A DNA stretch of 64,000 bases from Shinella sp. SUS2 (GTDB lineage: Bacteria > Pseudomonadota > Alphaproteobacteria > Rhizobiales > Rhizobiaceae): the NCBI RefSeq assembly GCF_001262505.1, contig NZ_KQ410736.1, positions 62,001-126,000 of the forward strand. Reading direction: 5' to 3'. The notes under the pieces are model-generated. The model did not search any database, was not told where the DNA came from, and saw only the letters and a list, made by a program, of their open reading frames with translations. Shown here piece by piece: positions 20,705-29,833 of this stretch; the first letter of the stretch is position 1, and the number at the start of each line of letters is the position of its first letter. The translations under genes and the position numbers were made by a program.

Positions 20705-20855
20705 GATTTCCTTTCATCCCATTTCCTTCCGAGCTTCGTCAAGTACCCCTCAGAGGTTTGTGGACAAAAATGCGGGATTTAACGCAGTGCAGCGTAGTTT
20801 TGCGGCGCAAAAAGGCCAAATCCGCTTTTCCTAAATGATTTGCTGATGTTACATG

Positions 20856-20869
20856 CCAAAACGCTTTGG
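20856..20869. promoter_or_regulatory. AglR operator candidate O2
   Basis: CCAAAACGCTTTGG, one mismatch pair from a perfect palindrome, in the middle of the aglE-aglR divergent region. Confidence 0.7.
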
Positions 20870-20900
20870 GACACATCCAGGGAACGAAAAGAGAAGACAT

Positions 20901-20914
20901 CCAAAGCGCTTTTA
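20901..20914. promoter_or_regulatory. AglR operator candidate O3
   Basis: CCAAAGCGCTTTTA, close to the aglR start (22 bases upstream). It is likely to mediate autoregulation. Confidence 0.7.
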
Positions 20915-20936
20915 ATGTTTCAAGAAAGCTAAGCAT

Positions 20937-21965
20937 GTGAATCTCAAGCAATTATCGCAGTTGCTGGGCCTCTCCCAGACAACCGTGAGCAGAGCATTGA
21001 ACGGTTATCCGGAGGTCAATGCCGAGACACGCCAGCGCGTGCTCGACGCTGTCCGCGAGACTGGATACCGGCCGAACCGGGCGGCGCAACGGCTGGCAAC
21101 GGGCCGGGCGGGCTCGATCGGCCTTGTCATGCCGACGGCCGACGGCATCGAATCCGACGTGCATTTCGGCGAATTCCTCGCCGGCCTCGGCGACGAGGCG
21201 GTCAAGCACGACTTTCATTTCGTCATCAACCCGAGCCATCCGGAAGAAGAGGTCGCCACCTGCCGACGGCTGGTGGCGAGCGGCAATGTGGATGCGCTGT
21301 TCCTCGCCTATATGCGCGAGAAGGACCCGCGCATTGCCATGATGAAGACGTTGAAGACGCCCTTCGTCGTGCACGGTCGGTCGATCGGCGTGCCGACGGA
21401 CTATCCCTATCTCGACATCGACAACACCGGCGCCTTCTACGATGCGACACGGCTGCTGGTGCAGCTCGGTCACCGGCATCTCGCGCTGATCAACGGACCG
21501 GACTATCTCGCCTTCTCGATCCGCCGCAAGAAAGGCACGGAGCGGGCGCTTTCCGAGCACGGCCTCATCTTGCGCGACGACTGCGTGCAGCATTCGCAAA
21601 TGACGGACGAACACGGGTTTCGCGCCATGGAGCGCTTCCTCCAGCTCGAAGCGCCGCCGACCGCGGTCCTGTGTTCCAGCACGGTCCTGGCGCTCGGCGC
21701 CGTCCGGGCGATCAACCAGGCAGGGCTGAAGCTCGGCGTCGACATTTCGCTCATCGCCCATGACGACGTGCTGCCCATGCTGAAGCCGGAGAATTTCATG
21801 GTGCCGCTGACGACGACCCGCTCGTCGCTGCGTGCCGCCGGCCAGCGCATCGCCCGCCGCCTCATCGCCGACATTCTCACACTGGAAACCCTGCCGCAGC
21901 AGGAGCTCTGGAAGACGGACCTCATCGTGCGCGCGTCGACAGGCCCGGCGCCGGCGGGGAAGTAG
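20937..21965 (+). CDS. aglR: LacI-family transcriptional repressor of the agl operon
   Basis: 342 residues from a GTG. The N-terminal helix-turn-helix is LKQLSQLLGLSQTTVSRALNGYPEVN with the hinge helix PNRAAQRLATGR. A periplasmic-binding-type sensor domain follows (IGLVMPTAD, LIAHDDVLPML). It is divergent from aglE, with three matching operator palindromes between the genes. It should repress aglEFGAK until an alpha-glucoside binds. Confidence 0.93.
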   Translation: MNLKQLSQLLGLSQTTVSRALNGYPEVNAETRQRVLDAVRETGYRPNRAAQRLATGRAGSIGLVMPTADGIESDVHFGEFLAGLGDEAVKHDFHFVINPSHPEEEVATCRRLVASGNVDALFLAYMREKDPRIAMMKTLKTPFVVHGRSIGVPTDYPYLDIDNTGAFYDATRLLVQLGHRHLALINGPDYLAFSIRRKKGTERALSEHGLILRDDCVQHSQMTDEHGFRAMERFLQLEAPPTAVLCSSTVLALGAVRAINQAGLKLGVDISLIAHDDVLPMLKPENFMVPLTTTRSSLRAAGQRIARRLIADILTLETLPQQELWKTDLIVRASTGPAPAGK

Positions 21966-21993
21966 GCTTCTGAGGAGGGCACTGCGTCGGGCC

Positions 21994-22136
21994 CTGCCCC
22001 TCACCCGAACCCTCTCCCCCCAAGGCGGGGAGAGGGGACGCACCCCACGAATGACGAGCGGCTGAAGAAGGCGGCGCGGCACACTTCTTCTCCCCGCTTG
22101 CGGGGAGAAGGTGGCCGGCAGGCCGGATAAGGGGCC
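21994..22136. repeat. rhizobial mosaic intergenic repeat, copy 2
   Basis: Left palindrome CCCTCTCCCC...GGGGAGAGGG (around 22010-22036) with a CCCCTCACCC arm. Right palindrome CTTCTCCCCGC-TT-GCGGGGAGAAG (around 22086-22110), then GGTGGCCGGCAGGCCGGATAA. The parts match copies 1 and 3. It lies between convergent aglR and folD, where it may also terminate both. Confidence 0.82.
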
Positions 22137-22160
22137 GCTCTGGACCGATGATGTTTCCGC

Positions 22161-23060
22161 TCAGAACTTCGGTGGCGTGCGCCCGGCCTTGCGATAGGCG
22201 GCAATGACCGTGTTGGCCATCAGCATGGCAATGGTCATCGGACCGACACCACCGGGAACCGGGGTGATGGCGCCGGCAACCTTGGCAACCTCATCGAAGG
22301 CGACGTCGCCGACGAGGCGGGACTTGCCCTCCCCCTTTTCCGGCGCGGCGATGCGGTTGATGCCGACATCGATGACGGTCGCGCCCGGCTTCACCCAGTC
22401 GGCCTTTACCATTTCCGGGCGGCCGACGGCAGCAACGAGGATATCGGCGTTGCGGCAGGCGCCCGCGAGATCCTTCGTGCGCGAATGGGCGGTCGTCACC
22501 GTCGCGTTTGCGGCGAGGAGCAGAGCGGACATCGGCTTGCCGAAGAGGTTCGAGCGGCCGATCACCACCGCGTTGAGGCCGGACAAGTCCTCGCCATGCG
22601 TGCGGCGTACGAAGACCATGGCGCCGGCCGGCGTGCAGGAGACGAGCCCTCCTTCGAGATCGCCCGTCGCGACCTTGCCGGCGTTGACGACGTGCAGGCC
22701 GTCAACATCCTTTTCCGGCTTGATCGACTGGATGATCGGCTCGGAATCGAGGTGCTTCGGCAGTGGCAGCTGGACCAGGATGCCATGGATGGTCTCGTCG
22801 GCGTTGAGCGTCTCGACGAGGCGGGCAAGCTCCTCCTGCGTGGTCTGCTCCGGCAGCGTATGCTGGATGGAGGTAAAGCCGCATTCCTTGGCCATGCGGC
22901 TCTTGGAAGAGACATAAGCGTGACTTGCCGGATCGTCGCCGACGATGATGACGGCAAGACCAGGCTTCACGCCGGCATCCTTCTCCAGGGCAGCGGCAGC
23001 GGACTTCACGGTGTCAATCACGGAAGCGGCAACCTGCTTCCCATCGATAATGGTGGTCAC
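22161..23060 (-). CDS. folD: bifunctional methylenetetrahydrofolate dehydrogenase/cyclohydrolase
   Basis: 299 residues, normal length, starting at a GTG preceded by GGGAGAG. Family motifs are YVSSKSRMAKECG (active-site Lys), GILVQLPLPKHLD, VDGLHV, CTPAGAMVFVRR, VIGRSNLFGKPMSALLL and the C-terminal PVPGGVGPMTIAML. It interconverts one-carbon forms of tetrahydrofolate. Confidence 0.96.
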   Translation of the reverse strand: MTTIIDGKQVAASVIDTVKSAAAALEKDAGVKPGLAVIIVGDDPASHAYVSSKSRMAKECGFTSIQHTLPEQTTQEELARLVETLNADETIHGILVQLPLPKHLDSEPIIQSIKPEKDVDGLHVVNAGKVATGDLEGGLVSCTPAGAMVFVRRTHGEDLSGLNAVVIGRSNLFGKPMSALLLAANATVTTAHSRTKDLAGACRNADILVAAVGRPEMVKADWVKPGATVIDVGINRIAAPEKGEGKSRLVGDVAFDEVAKVAGAITPVPGGVGPMTIAMLMANTVIAAYRKAGRTPPKF

Positions 23061-23479
23061 ATTTCTCTCCCTGGATGAAGTGCGCCCACTCTAGTGGGAC
23101 GCCCGCGCGGCGGGATGGCCTCTTAACGCCCTATGCTGTCCAAAACGCATAATTTCAAGCATATCCTGCCGGAAAGCACAGATCCGGCCGACGAATGCGC
23201 TTTTTCCTGTCAGCAATGAAAGGCAGGACCGCGGCATGACGGAACCGCGCACGGCCATGCAGAAAGTCCTTTTTTGACGCAGATTGCGGGATTTTTTTTC
23301 TTGAAGCAGCCGGAGTTGGAAAACTCAAATGGTTGTTTTTCAAAGAATTTATCGGCAGCGTACCATCATGGTTAGCAATGCGTGAACACGGTCCGCCGCC
23401 TTTTCGGGAAATCCTTAAACGGCCTTTCAGGGGAACTTGCTAAATCGGCAGGCACCAATAGCAGCCTTGCGGGAACAGC
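23061..23479. other. intergenic region between folD and glycosyltransferase
   Basis: No convincing gene. It is A/T-richer than its surroundings around 23280-23360 (GGGATTTTTTTTCTTGAAGC), where the promoters of folD and the glycosyltransferase probably lie. Confidence 0.5.
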
Positions 23480-23590
23480 ATGACGCCCTATCCCACAGAT
23501 CCCGTCGAACCCGCCGCTTTCGAGGTCATGACGACCTTGAAGACCGGCCGCTGCCCGCCTGCGGACGTTTCGAAAGGACCCTTGCCATGA
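23480..23590 (+). CDS. possible 36-codon leader ORF overlapping glycosyltransferase start
   Basis: ATG at 23480 runs for 36 codons (begins MTPYPTDPVEPAAF) and ends in TGA that overlaps the ATG of the next gene (ATGA). The overlap suggests translational coupling. The ribosome binding site is weak (GCGGGAACAGC). Confidence 0.3.
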   Translation: MTPYPTDPVEPAAFEVMTTLKTGRCPPADVSKGPLP

Positions 23591-24390
23591 ACCTCGTGTC
23601 CGGCAACATCACCGCCTCGCAGCGGGATATTCTCGGCCTGCCGGTCTGCGATCTTGGCTGGGCGGAAGCCTTCGCCTTCGCGGAGGAGGTGGCGACCATG
23701 CCCTTCGGCCAAAGCGTCATCGCCTTCATCAATCCCGGCAATGCCAACCTGATGATGCGCGATCCCGAATACCGTTCCGTACTGGAGCGCCAGGTCGTGC
23801 TGCCCGACGGCGACGGCGTCGATATCGCCTCCATGGTGTTCCACGGCCGCAAGTTCCCGGCGAACCTGACAAGCATCGCCTTCGTTCCAGCGCTCCTCAC
23901 CTATATTGCAAAATCGATGCGCGTTGCGCTGATCGGTGCACAATCCGAGACGCTGGTGCGCGCCGCAGACACCCTTCGCCAGCATACGCCCTGGCACGAG
24001 TTCCTGCCCATCGCCGACGGCCATTTCGACCAGGGCCAGTCGGATGCGATCATGGAGCGGGTGCGGGAGGCGAATGTCGACATCCTGCTCGTTTCCATGG
24101 GTAGCCCGGCGCAGGAGAAATGGATCGACCGGCATGTCGGCCCCGGCCATGCACGGCTGGTGCTCAGTCTCGGCCCGCTGTTCGATGCGCTCGCCGGTAA
24201 CACCCCCGCGATCCCCGAGGCCGTTCGGCGGTTCCGGCTCGGCTGGTTCTACCGGCTGATGAAGGCGCCGTCGCGCCTGCCCCAGCACAGGGCACAGGCT
24301 GCCTTCGCCTATCATGTGCTGCGCTACAAGCTGTCCGGCACGGTGATGGTACGGGACGACGGTCACACGGCAAAGGCCGGCTCGCTCTGA
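23587..24390 (+). CDS. WecB/TagA/CpsF-family glycosyltransferase (GT26)
   Basis: 267 residues from the ATG at 23587 with AAAGGAC upstream. GT26 landmarks are AFINPGNANLMMRDPEYR, VVLPDGDGVDI, ADGHFDQGQSD, DILLVSMGSPAQEKWIDRH and PEAVRRFRLGWFYRLMKAPSR. The family transfers N-acetylmannosaminuronate or related sugars to lipid-linked acceptors in exopolysaccharide, enterobacterial common antigen or teichoic-acid linkage synthesis. The acceptor here is unknown. It sits next to flagellar genes on the other strand. Confidence 0.85.
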   Translation: MNLVSGNITASQRDILGLPVCDLGWAEAFAFAEEVATMPFGQSVIAFINPGNANLMMRDPEYRSVLERQVVLPDGDGVDIASMVFHGRKFPANLTSIAFVPALLTYIAKSMRVALIGAQSETLVRAADTLRQHTPWHEFLPIADGHFDQGQSDAIMERVREANVDILLVSMGSPAQEKWIDRHVGPGHARLVLSLGPLFDALAGNTPAIPEAVRRFRLGWFYRLMKAPSRLPQHRAQAAFAYHVLRYKLSGTVMVRDDGHTAKAGSL

Positions 24391-24472
24391 GGCGGCCGGC
24401 CAGACTCATACGAATGCATGTATCCGCGCTAAGCGCCTGAAGCCTCTCCGGTTCCCTTCGGCCGGAATTGCC

Positions 24473-25003
24473 TTAGTGGCCGCCGCTCTTTTCCGCCGGT
24501 TTGCCGGCCGGAACCTCGCCCTTGACGAGCGTCTGGCCACGCTTGGGCGCGGGGTCCTGCACGGATGCGGTGGTGATGTAGTCGATCTGCTCGACATAGA
24601 CCTCGGCTATGACCTCCGCCCCGAAACGGCGGTTCAGCCCTTCCTTGACGATGCCGCGGAAGGCTTCGACGTCGAAGCTGCCAACCGTCGCAACGTCGAT
24701 CATCTTCTTGCCGACGAGCAGTGTATAAAGCTCGTCGGTGATCATCTGCGGCAGGGGAACGGTCTGCTTGGCCGCCAGCTCCTTGTTCGCCTTGTAGGCA
24801 AGCTTGGTCAGCAGGTAGCCATTGACGCCGCCCTCCCCGATCACAGGCACCGTCGTCGTGTATCCGCTGACGAATTCCAGCGCCGCTTCGCGCTCGGCCG
24901 CGGCCGTGTCCACCTTGGGGGCCGAGGCCATCTTCAGCGAAAAATAGACCGAGGCGAGCGTGATGGCGAGAATCCAGACGCCGGTGCCGATGAGCTTGAT
25001 CAT
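24473..25003 (-). CDS. membrane-anchored protein at end of flagellar cluster
   Basis: 176 residues. One N-terminal membrane helix (LIGTGVWILAITLASVYFSL), then a soluble domain probably in the periplasm, ending in a Lys/Pro-rich tail. The arrangement of a short N-terminal anchor with a compact domain (IADELYTLL-like and VDVATVGSFDVEAFRGIVKEGLNRRFG) is FliL-like in layout, but I do not recognise the sequence as FliL. Its start overlaps the preceding gene by ATGA. Inferred to be a flagellar accessory protein. Confidence 0.7.
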   Translation of the reverse strand: MIKLIGTGVWILAITLASVYFSLKMASAPKVDTAAAEREAALEFVSGYTTTVPVIGEGGVNGYLLTKLAYKANKELAAKQTVPLPQMITDELYTLLVGKKMIDVATVGSFDVEAFRGIVKEGLNRRFGAEVIAEVYVEQIDYITTASVQDPAPKRGQTLVKGEVPAGKPAEKSGGH

Positions 25004-25368
25004 GTGCCGTAACCCAGGCGGAACTGCTCCTGCGAATAGGTACCGTCCGCCTCGAGATCCTGCACGGCATTCTTCAGGATAGAGACGACTTCGCGCACGG
25101 CCTCCAGATGGGCGGAAACGCGCTGGGCGTTGGTGGCGAGCTTTTCACGCACCCGGCCGAGCTGACTGGAGAAGGTCTGCGGCACCTCGTCAGGGCGCAC
25201 GTCGCGCGTCAGCATCGCCAGCTCATAGAGGCAGCGGCTCTTGTGGGCGTTCGAGGTTGGCAGATCGAAATCGGGATCACGACCGATATTGTCGTTTTCG
25301 TTGTCGATGATCGTTTCGAGCCGGCCGAGGACGGTGCGGATCCGCAGTTCGTTGGTTGCCTGTTCCAT
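25000..25368 (-). CDS. FlgN-like flagellar chaperone candidate
   Basis: 122 residues, almost all helical (RIRTVLGRLETIIDNENDNI, HLEAVREVVSILKNAVQ), with the heptad-like pattern of FlgN/FlaF-type export chaperones, and no membrane segment. It lies between the rod-binding protein and a membrane-anchored gene. FlgN escorts FlgK and FlgL, both encoded in this cluster. The assignment rests on size, fold and context. Confidence 0.6.
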   Translation of the reverse strand: MEQATNELRIRTVLGRLETIIDNENDNIGRDPDFDLPTSNAHKSRCLYELAMLTRDVRPDEVPQTFSSQLGRVREKLATNAQRVSAHLEAVREVVSILKNAVQDLEADGTYSQEQFRLGYGT

Positions 25369-25383
25369 TTTGTTGTTCTCCGC

Positions 25384-25941
25384 TTAGATCTTCGTCTCGT
25401 GTTCCTTGATGCCCGACGTCAGATCGGCAAAGGCTTGCCGCTGCAGGGCCTGCACCATGCCGGCTGCGACACGGTCGGTATTCTTGTCCTTCTCGGGCGA
25501 AGCCGCGCCGATGCCGCTGCTCTTGGCAAGGCTTTCGGCAATGCCGATGCCGCCGCCCTTGGCAAGCGCCTCGCCGAGCTGATCGGCCATCATTCCGCGC
25601 CACATTTCGCCGGCCGTGCCCTTGCCGTACATTTCCTCGCTGTCGGTCGGCAGCATGGACTTCACAAAATTCTGCAGCACCATCGATTCGAACTTGCGCA
25701 TATGCTCCGGCACGGCCTTGCCGCCCACGGCGGACACGCCTTGTGCCGACTGGGCGCCGGCCGCATCCCGGTTGAGAATGCTGCCGACGGTGGCCTGGAA
25801 GCCTGCGCCGGCCTCGGCAAGGCTCGTCGCCTCGAAGGCGGCCTTGTTCGACTTCAGCCTGGCTTGCGCTTCCTGAACCTGGGTCGGGTCGGCAGCACGC
25901 ACGACATCGAGCACCAGGTCGCTGGGGGGAGAAATTGCCAC
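25384..25941 (-). CDS. FlgJ/CheL-type rod-binding protein
   Basis: 185 residues. The C-terminal half holds the rod-binding domain motif (FESMVLQNFVKSMLPTDSEEMYGKGTAGEMWRGMMADQLGEALAK), equivalent to the N-terminal half of enterobacterial FlgJ. The muramidase domain is missing, as in other alphaproteobacteria; the cell-wall hydrolase role may be taken by the transglycosylase at 35910. It caps rod assembly in the periplasm. Confidence 0.82.
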   Translation of the reverse strand: MAISPPSDLVLDVVRAADPTQVQEAQARLKSNKAAFEATSLAEAGAGFQATVGSILNRDAAGAQSAQGVSAVGGKAVPEHMRKFESMVLQNFVKSMLPTDSEEMYGKGTAGEMWRGMMADQLGEALAKGGGIGIAESLAKSSGIGAASPEKDKNTDRVAAGMVQALQRQAFADLTSGIKEHETKI

Positions 25942-26221
25942 GTCCTTGAGCCTTTCAGGTGATCCTCGTGAGCCGAACCCGTCCTCATGGCGGTTCGCCG
26001 GCCTCTGACCGTTCAGGACAGCAGATCCGCCCGCGCCGCACCTGCGGCTGCTTCGGCAAACCCCGTCATCGTCCTGATGCGACTATCGCTGCTCAACCTT
26101 ACGGGAGGCTGGTGGCAGATGACGAAGTCGTGACGCGGCTGCAGAGTAAATCCATATTGACGCAAGCTTGAAAAGGCCGCGAGAAATCGCCTGTCCTTAC
26201 AGCGCCTTATTCCAAAACCAC
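25942..26221. other. intergenic, no feature seen
   Basis: 280 bases between the rod-binding and FliJ-like genes. It contains no clear gene, repeat or terminator, but this break is a likely place for a separate promoter for the three genes downstream. Confidence 0.4.
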
Positions 26222-26620
26222 CTAATCGTCATTGCCCTTGTAGGCGATGTGCTGGTCGATGAGGTCGTAGATCGAATTGTCGGCGGCCTCGCGCTCCTCG
26301 GCGCTGCGGGCTTCCTTGCGATGCTCTTCCATGCGGTCGCCCTTGGTGCGCTCGCGCACCACGCGCATCTCGTGCATCTGCTGCACATTGGCCAGCATCT
26401 GGTCCTGCTGCTGCAACTTGCTGTACTGGCCGGAATAGTGCCGCGAAAAGCCGCGATGGATCGGATCCAGCGAGTTGATGGCGCCCGCGACGACCTCCAT
26501 CGTCTCGCTGACCTCCTCGCGCTGGCGCGTGGTATTGGCAAGGTCGATCTCCGCCATCTTCTCCAGATGGCGCTGCACGCTGACGAGACGCTTCAGCTTG
26601 TCCGAGCGGTTCTGCGCCAT
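26222..26620 (-). CDS. FliJ-like flagellar export protein
   Basis: 132 residues, a long charged helix pair (DKLKRLVSVQRHLEKMAEIDLA, REEVSETMEVVAGAINS, VVRERTKGDRMEEHRKEARSAEER) as expected for the coiled-coil FliJ that links FliI ATPase with FlhA. It lies 2 bases after the fliR stop. Sequence identity to enterobacterial FliJ is not obvious; context and shape support it. Confidence 0.65.
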   Translation of the reverse strand: MAQNRSDKLKRLVSVQRHLEKMAEIDLANTTRQREEVSETMEVVAGAINSLDPIHRGFSRHYSGQYSKLQQQDQMLANVQQMHEMRVVRERTKGDRMEEHRKEARSAEEREAADNSIYDLIDQHIAYKGNDD

Positions 26621-26622
26621 CG

Positions 26623-27375
26623 CTATTCCCCCCGGAAGACCGGGGTGAAGCCGGCCGCAAAGATCTCGAGCAGAGAGGAGATGCCGAAGTAGAGCAGGAG
26701 CAGCCCCCCGGTGATGATGAAGGGCAGCGAGACGAAATAGATCGGGATCTGCGGCGCCAGCTTGTTGATGAGGCCGACGGCCACGTTGAAGACAAGACCG
26801 TAGAGGATGAAGGGGCTCGCGAGCCTCAGCATGATCATGAAGGTCTGGCTCAGCGTATCGGTGAGCGTGATCAGCGCGCCCTGCGGATTGAAGCCGGCAC
26901 CGATCGGCATGACATTGTAGGATTCCACCAGCGCCCGCATGACGACATGATGGAAATCCAGCATGAAGAGCACCATCAGGCCGGCAAAGGAAAGCAGGTT
27001 CGTCAGCTGGTTTTCTGCCGTGTCCTCAAGGACATCGGGCGTCGGCGGCGCATTGAAGCCCATCATCATCGTCAATACCGTGCCGGCAAATTGCAGACCA
27101 AGCACATAGTAGCGGGCGATGAGGCCGATAACGGCGCCCGTCAGGGTCTCGAAGACGATCAGCGAGAGATAGCTGTCGAGCGAGCCCGACGTGCGGGGGT
27201 AGATCGTGTCCCACAGGATCGGCAGCACCGCCATGGAAACCGCCACCGCAAGGAACAGACGGATCTGTACGGTGAGGCGCGCGGAAGAGAAGCCCGGCAG
27301 CAGCATGAAGCACCCGCCGACACGGCAGAAGGCGGCGAACAGCGCCAGCACCGTGCCCTGCGGGTCCGTGATCAT
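26623..27375 (-). CDS. fliR: flagellar export protein FliR
   Basis: 250 residues with about six hydrophobic segments and FliR landmarks: FCRVGGCFMLLPGFSSARLTVQIRLFLAVAVSMAVLP, GAVIGLIARYYVLGLQFAGTVL, and LINKLAPQIPIYFVSLPF. It is part of the FliPQR export gate. Start overlaps the flhA stop by 4 bases. Confidence 0.94.
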   Translation of the reverse strand: MITDPQGTVLALFAAFCRVGGCFMLLPGFSSARLTVQIRLFLAVAVSMAVLPILWDTIYPRTSGSLDSYLSLIVFETLTGAVIGLIARYYVLGLQFAGTVLTMMMGFNAPPTPDVLEDTAENQLTNLLSFAGLMVLFMLDFHHVVMRALVESYNVMPIGAGFNPQGALITLTDTLSQTFMIMLRLASPFILYGLVFNVAVGLINKLAPQIPIYFVSLPFIITGGLLLLYFGISSLLEIFAAGFTPVFRGE

Positions 27376-29459
27376 GAAATGGAGCCGAGGATCTTGATCT
27401 CGATGCCCTTGGCGAGCTCGACATGCGAGAGAACCGGCAATGTGGCGAAGAGGCGCTCGATGATCATGCGCACATAAGAGCGGGATTCGGGCGACGTGAC
27501 CAGTACAAAGGGCGTGCCGCGATCGAGAAACTCGCGGATAACCCGGGTTGCCTGCTCGGAAAACTCCTCAAGCTGGCGCGGATCGATATCGAATTCGACG
27601 ATTTCGCCCTTGGTGTCGCGCTTGAGCGCCTGGTGGAAGACCATGTCCCACTTGTTGCCGAGGCGCAGCACCGGCAACACGCCGTTCTCCGCAAGGTCGC
27701 CGCAGATCTGCTGCGACATGCGGATGCGCACGTGCTCGACGATCTGCTCGGTCTTGCGCACATGCGGGGCAAGCTCGGCGACCGCTTCCAGGATGAGATG
27801 CAGGTTGCGGATCGAGACGCGCTCGGCGAGCAGCAGCTTGAGGACGGCCTGAAGGCCGGAATAGGACATGTGCGACGAGCAGATCTCGTCCGCGAGCTTG
27901 CGGTATTCCGGATCCAGGCGCTCGATGAGCACCTTGACGTCCTTGTAGGACAGGAGCTGCGGCAGGTTGTTGCGGATGACTTCGGACAGGTGCGTGAGAA
28001 CCACCGAGACGTTGTCGATCGGGTGGAAACCTTCACGGCGCAGGTCGTCTGCGAAGGTTTCAAGGATCGACACGGCCGGCATTCCGAAGGCGGGCTCGCG
28101 GATATCGTCACCCGGCACGCTCGGCTTGCGGCCGCCGCCGGTGACGACGAGGACTTCGCCGACGCGCACGATGTTGGATGCGATCGTCGTGCCATGGATT
28201 CGGATCTGATAGGACTTGTCCGGAATGGAGATGTCGTCCGACACCTTGATTTCCGGCACGACGAAGCCGTACTGCCCAGCAAACTTCTTGCGCATCTTGC
28301 CGACGCGGAAGGCAAGCTCCTGATGCGCGCCGAGAAGGCGCGTGGAGACCTGCTTGCCGAGCAGGAGCTCGATTTCGGCAGTCTTCAGCACCGACTTGAC
28401 CGAATCCTTCTCCTGGTCGCGGCTCTGCTGGACCTGCTGGGCCTCCTGCTCGCGCTTGACGCGGTTTTCCTCGGCAATGCGGCGCGGAATAATCCAGGCG
28501 CCGAAGGCCATGAGGCCGCCCAGTGCCATGAACGGGAAGAACGGCAGGCCCGGCATCAGCGCCAGCAGGATCATCAGGCCGGAGGCGACGAAGAGCGCGC
28601 GCGGATAGCCGGACAGCTGGTTGACGACGGCCTGGTCGGTGGAGCCCGCCGTGCCGCCGCGCGAGACGATAAGGCCGGCGGCGAGCGAGACGATGAGGGC
28701 CGGGATCTGCGAGACGAGGCCGTCACCGACCGACAGCTTGACGAAGACGTCAGCGGCTTCGCCGAGCTCCATGCCGTGGCGGAAATAGCCGATGATGATG
28801 CCGCCGAAGACATTGATGGCGGTGATGAGCAGGCCGGCAATGGCATCGCCGCGCACGAATTTCGAGGCACCGTCCATCGAGCCGAAGAAGGAGCTTTCCT
28901 CTTCCAGTTCGCGGCGACGCAGCTGCGCCTGCTTCTCGTCGATGAGGCCGGCCGAAAGGTCGGCGTCGATCGACATCTGCTTGCCGGGAATTGCATCGAG
29001 GGTGAAGCGGGCGCCGACTTCCGCGATGCGCGTCGCGCCCTTGGTGATGACGATGAAGTTCACCACGATGAGGATCATGAAGACGATGATACCGATGACG
29101 AAATCACCGGACATGACAAGGCTTGCAAAGCCGGCGATCACCCCGCCCGCGGCATCGTGTCCCTCGTTGCCATGCGAGAGGATGACGCGCGTCGTCGCGA
29201 TGTTGAGCGCGAGGCGCACCATGGTCGCGATGAGGAGAACCGTCGGGAAGGACGAGAAGTCGAGCGGGCGCTGGATCCACAGCGCGACCATCAGGATCAG
29301 CACCGAGAAGGCGATGGAGAACGCCAGCCCGATGTCGATCATGAAGGCCGGGATCGGCAGGAAGAGGATCGACAGGATTGTCAGGATGCCGACGGCGAAT
29401 GCGATATCGCGGCCGCTGGGGCTGACCTTCGGAAGGTTTATTGCCGGTACTTGCGCCAT
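27372..29459 (-). CDS. flhA: flagellar export gate protein FlhA
   Basis: 695 residues, normal length. The N-terminal half has eight hydrophobic helices. The conserved FHIPEP loop is visible as TRIAEVGARFTLDAIPGKQMSIDADLSAGLIDEKQA, with charged residues that couple proton flow. The C-terminal cytoplasmic half (FlhAC) binds export substrates and chaperones. It starts 107 bases after fliQ, so the junction may carry its own promoter. Confidence 0.96.
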   Translation of the reverse strand: MAQVPAINLPKVSPSGRDIAFAVGILTILSILFLPIPAFMIDIGLAFSIAFSVLILMVALWIQRPLDFSSFPTVLLIATMVRLALNIATTRVILSHGNEGHDAAGGVIAGFASLVMSGDFVIGIIVFMILIVVNFIVITKGATRIAEVGARFTLDAIPGKQMSIDADLSAGLIDEKQAQLRRRELEEESSFFGSMDGASKFVRGDAIAGLLITAINVFGGIIIGYFRHGMELGEAADVFVKLSVGDGLVSQIPALIVSLAAGLIVSRGGTAGSTDQAVVNQLSGYPRALFVASGLMILLALMPGLPFFPFMALGGLMAFGAWIIPRRIAEENRVKREQEAQQVQQSRDQEKDSVKSVLKTAEIELLLGKQVSTRLLGAHQELAFRVGKMRKKFAGQYGFVVPEIKVSDDISIPDKSYQIRIHGTTIASNIVRVGEVLVVTGGGRKPSVPGDDIREPAFGMPAVSILETFADDLRREGFHPIDNVSVVLTHLSEVIRNNLPQLLSYKDVKVLIERLDPEYRKLADEICSSHMSYSGLQAVLKLLLAERVSIRNLHLILEAVAELAPHVRKTEQIVEHVRIRMSQQICGDLAENGVLPVLRLGNKWDMVFHQALKRDTKGEIVEFDIDPRQLEEFSEQATRVIREFLDRGTPFVLVTSPESRSYVRMIIERLFATLPVLSHVELAKGIEIKILGSIS

Positions 29460-29566
29460 CTGAATGCGTCCCGTCTCGTCATGAGAGGCGGCGGCGCGTC
29501 ACACGCGTCGCCCATTTCATCTCATGACCTACCCGGCGAAGCTTGCGCGAGGGTGGCAGGAGCGGA

Positions 29567-29833
29567 CTAGAAGCCGCTTTCTATTCGGGAGAAGACGATG
29601 TTCGTGAAAATGGAGATCTGCGAGCCGATGAACGGGGCAGAGATGGCGATCGTCACGAAGATCGCCAGGATTTTCGGCACGAAGGTGAGGGTCATTTCCT
29701 GCACCTGGGTCAGCGCCTGCACAAAGGCAATGGCGACGCCGACGATCATAGCCGCAAGCACGGCCGGGCCGGAGGCCACGACCACCGTCCAGATGGCGGC
29801 TTGCGCTATATCGAGGGCGTCTGCCTCATTCAC
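29567..29833 (-). CDS. fliQ: flagellar export protein FliQ
   Basis: 88 residues, two membrane helices (IWTVVVASGPAVLAAMIVGVAIAFVQALTQVQEMTLTFVPKILAIFVTIAI), the FliQ signature QVQEMTLTFVPK. It overlaps flgD by 4 bases (ATGA). It is an export-gate component with FliP and FliR. Confidence 0.95.
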   Translation of the reverse strand: MNEADALDIAQAAIWTVVVASGPAVLAAMIVGVAIAFVQALTQVQEMTLTFVPKILAIFVTIAISAPFIGSQISIFTNIVFSRIESGF

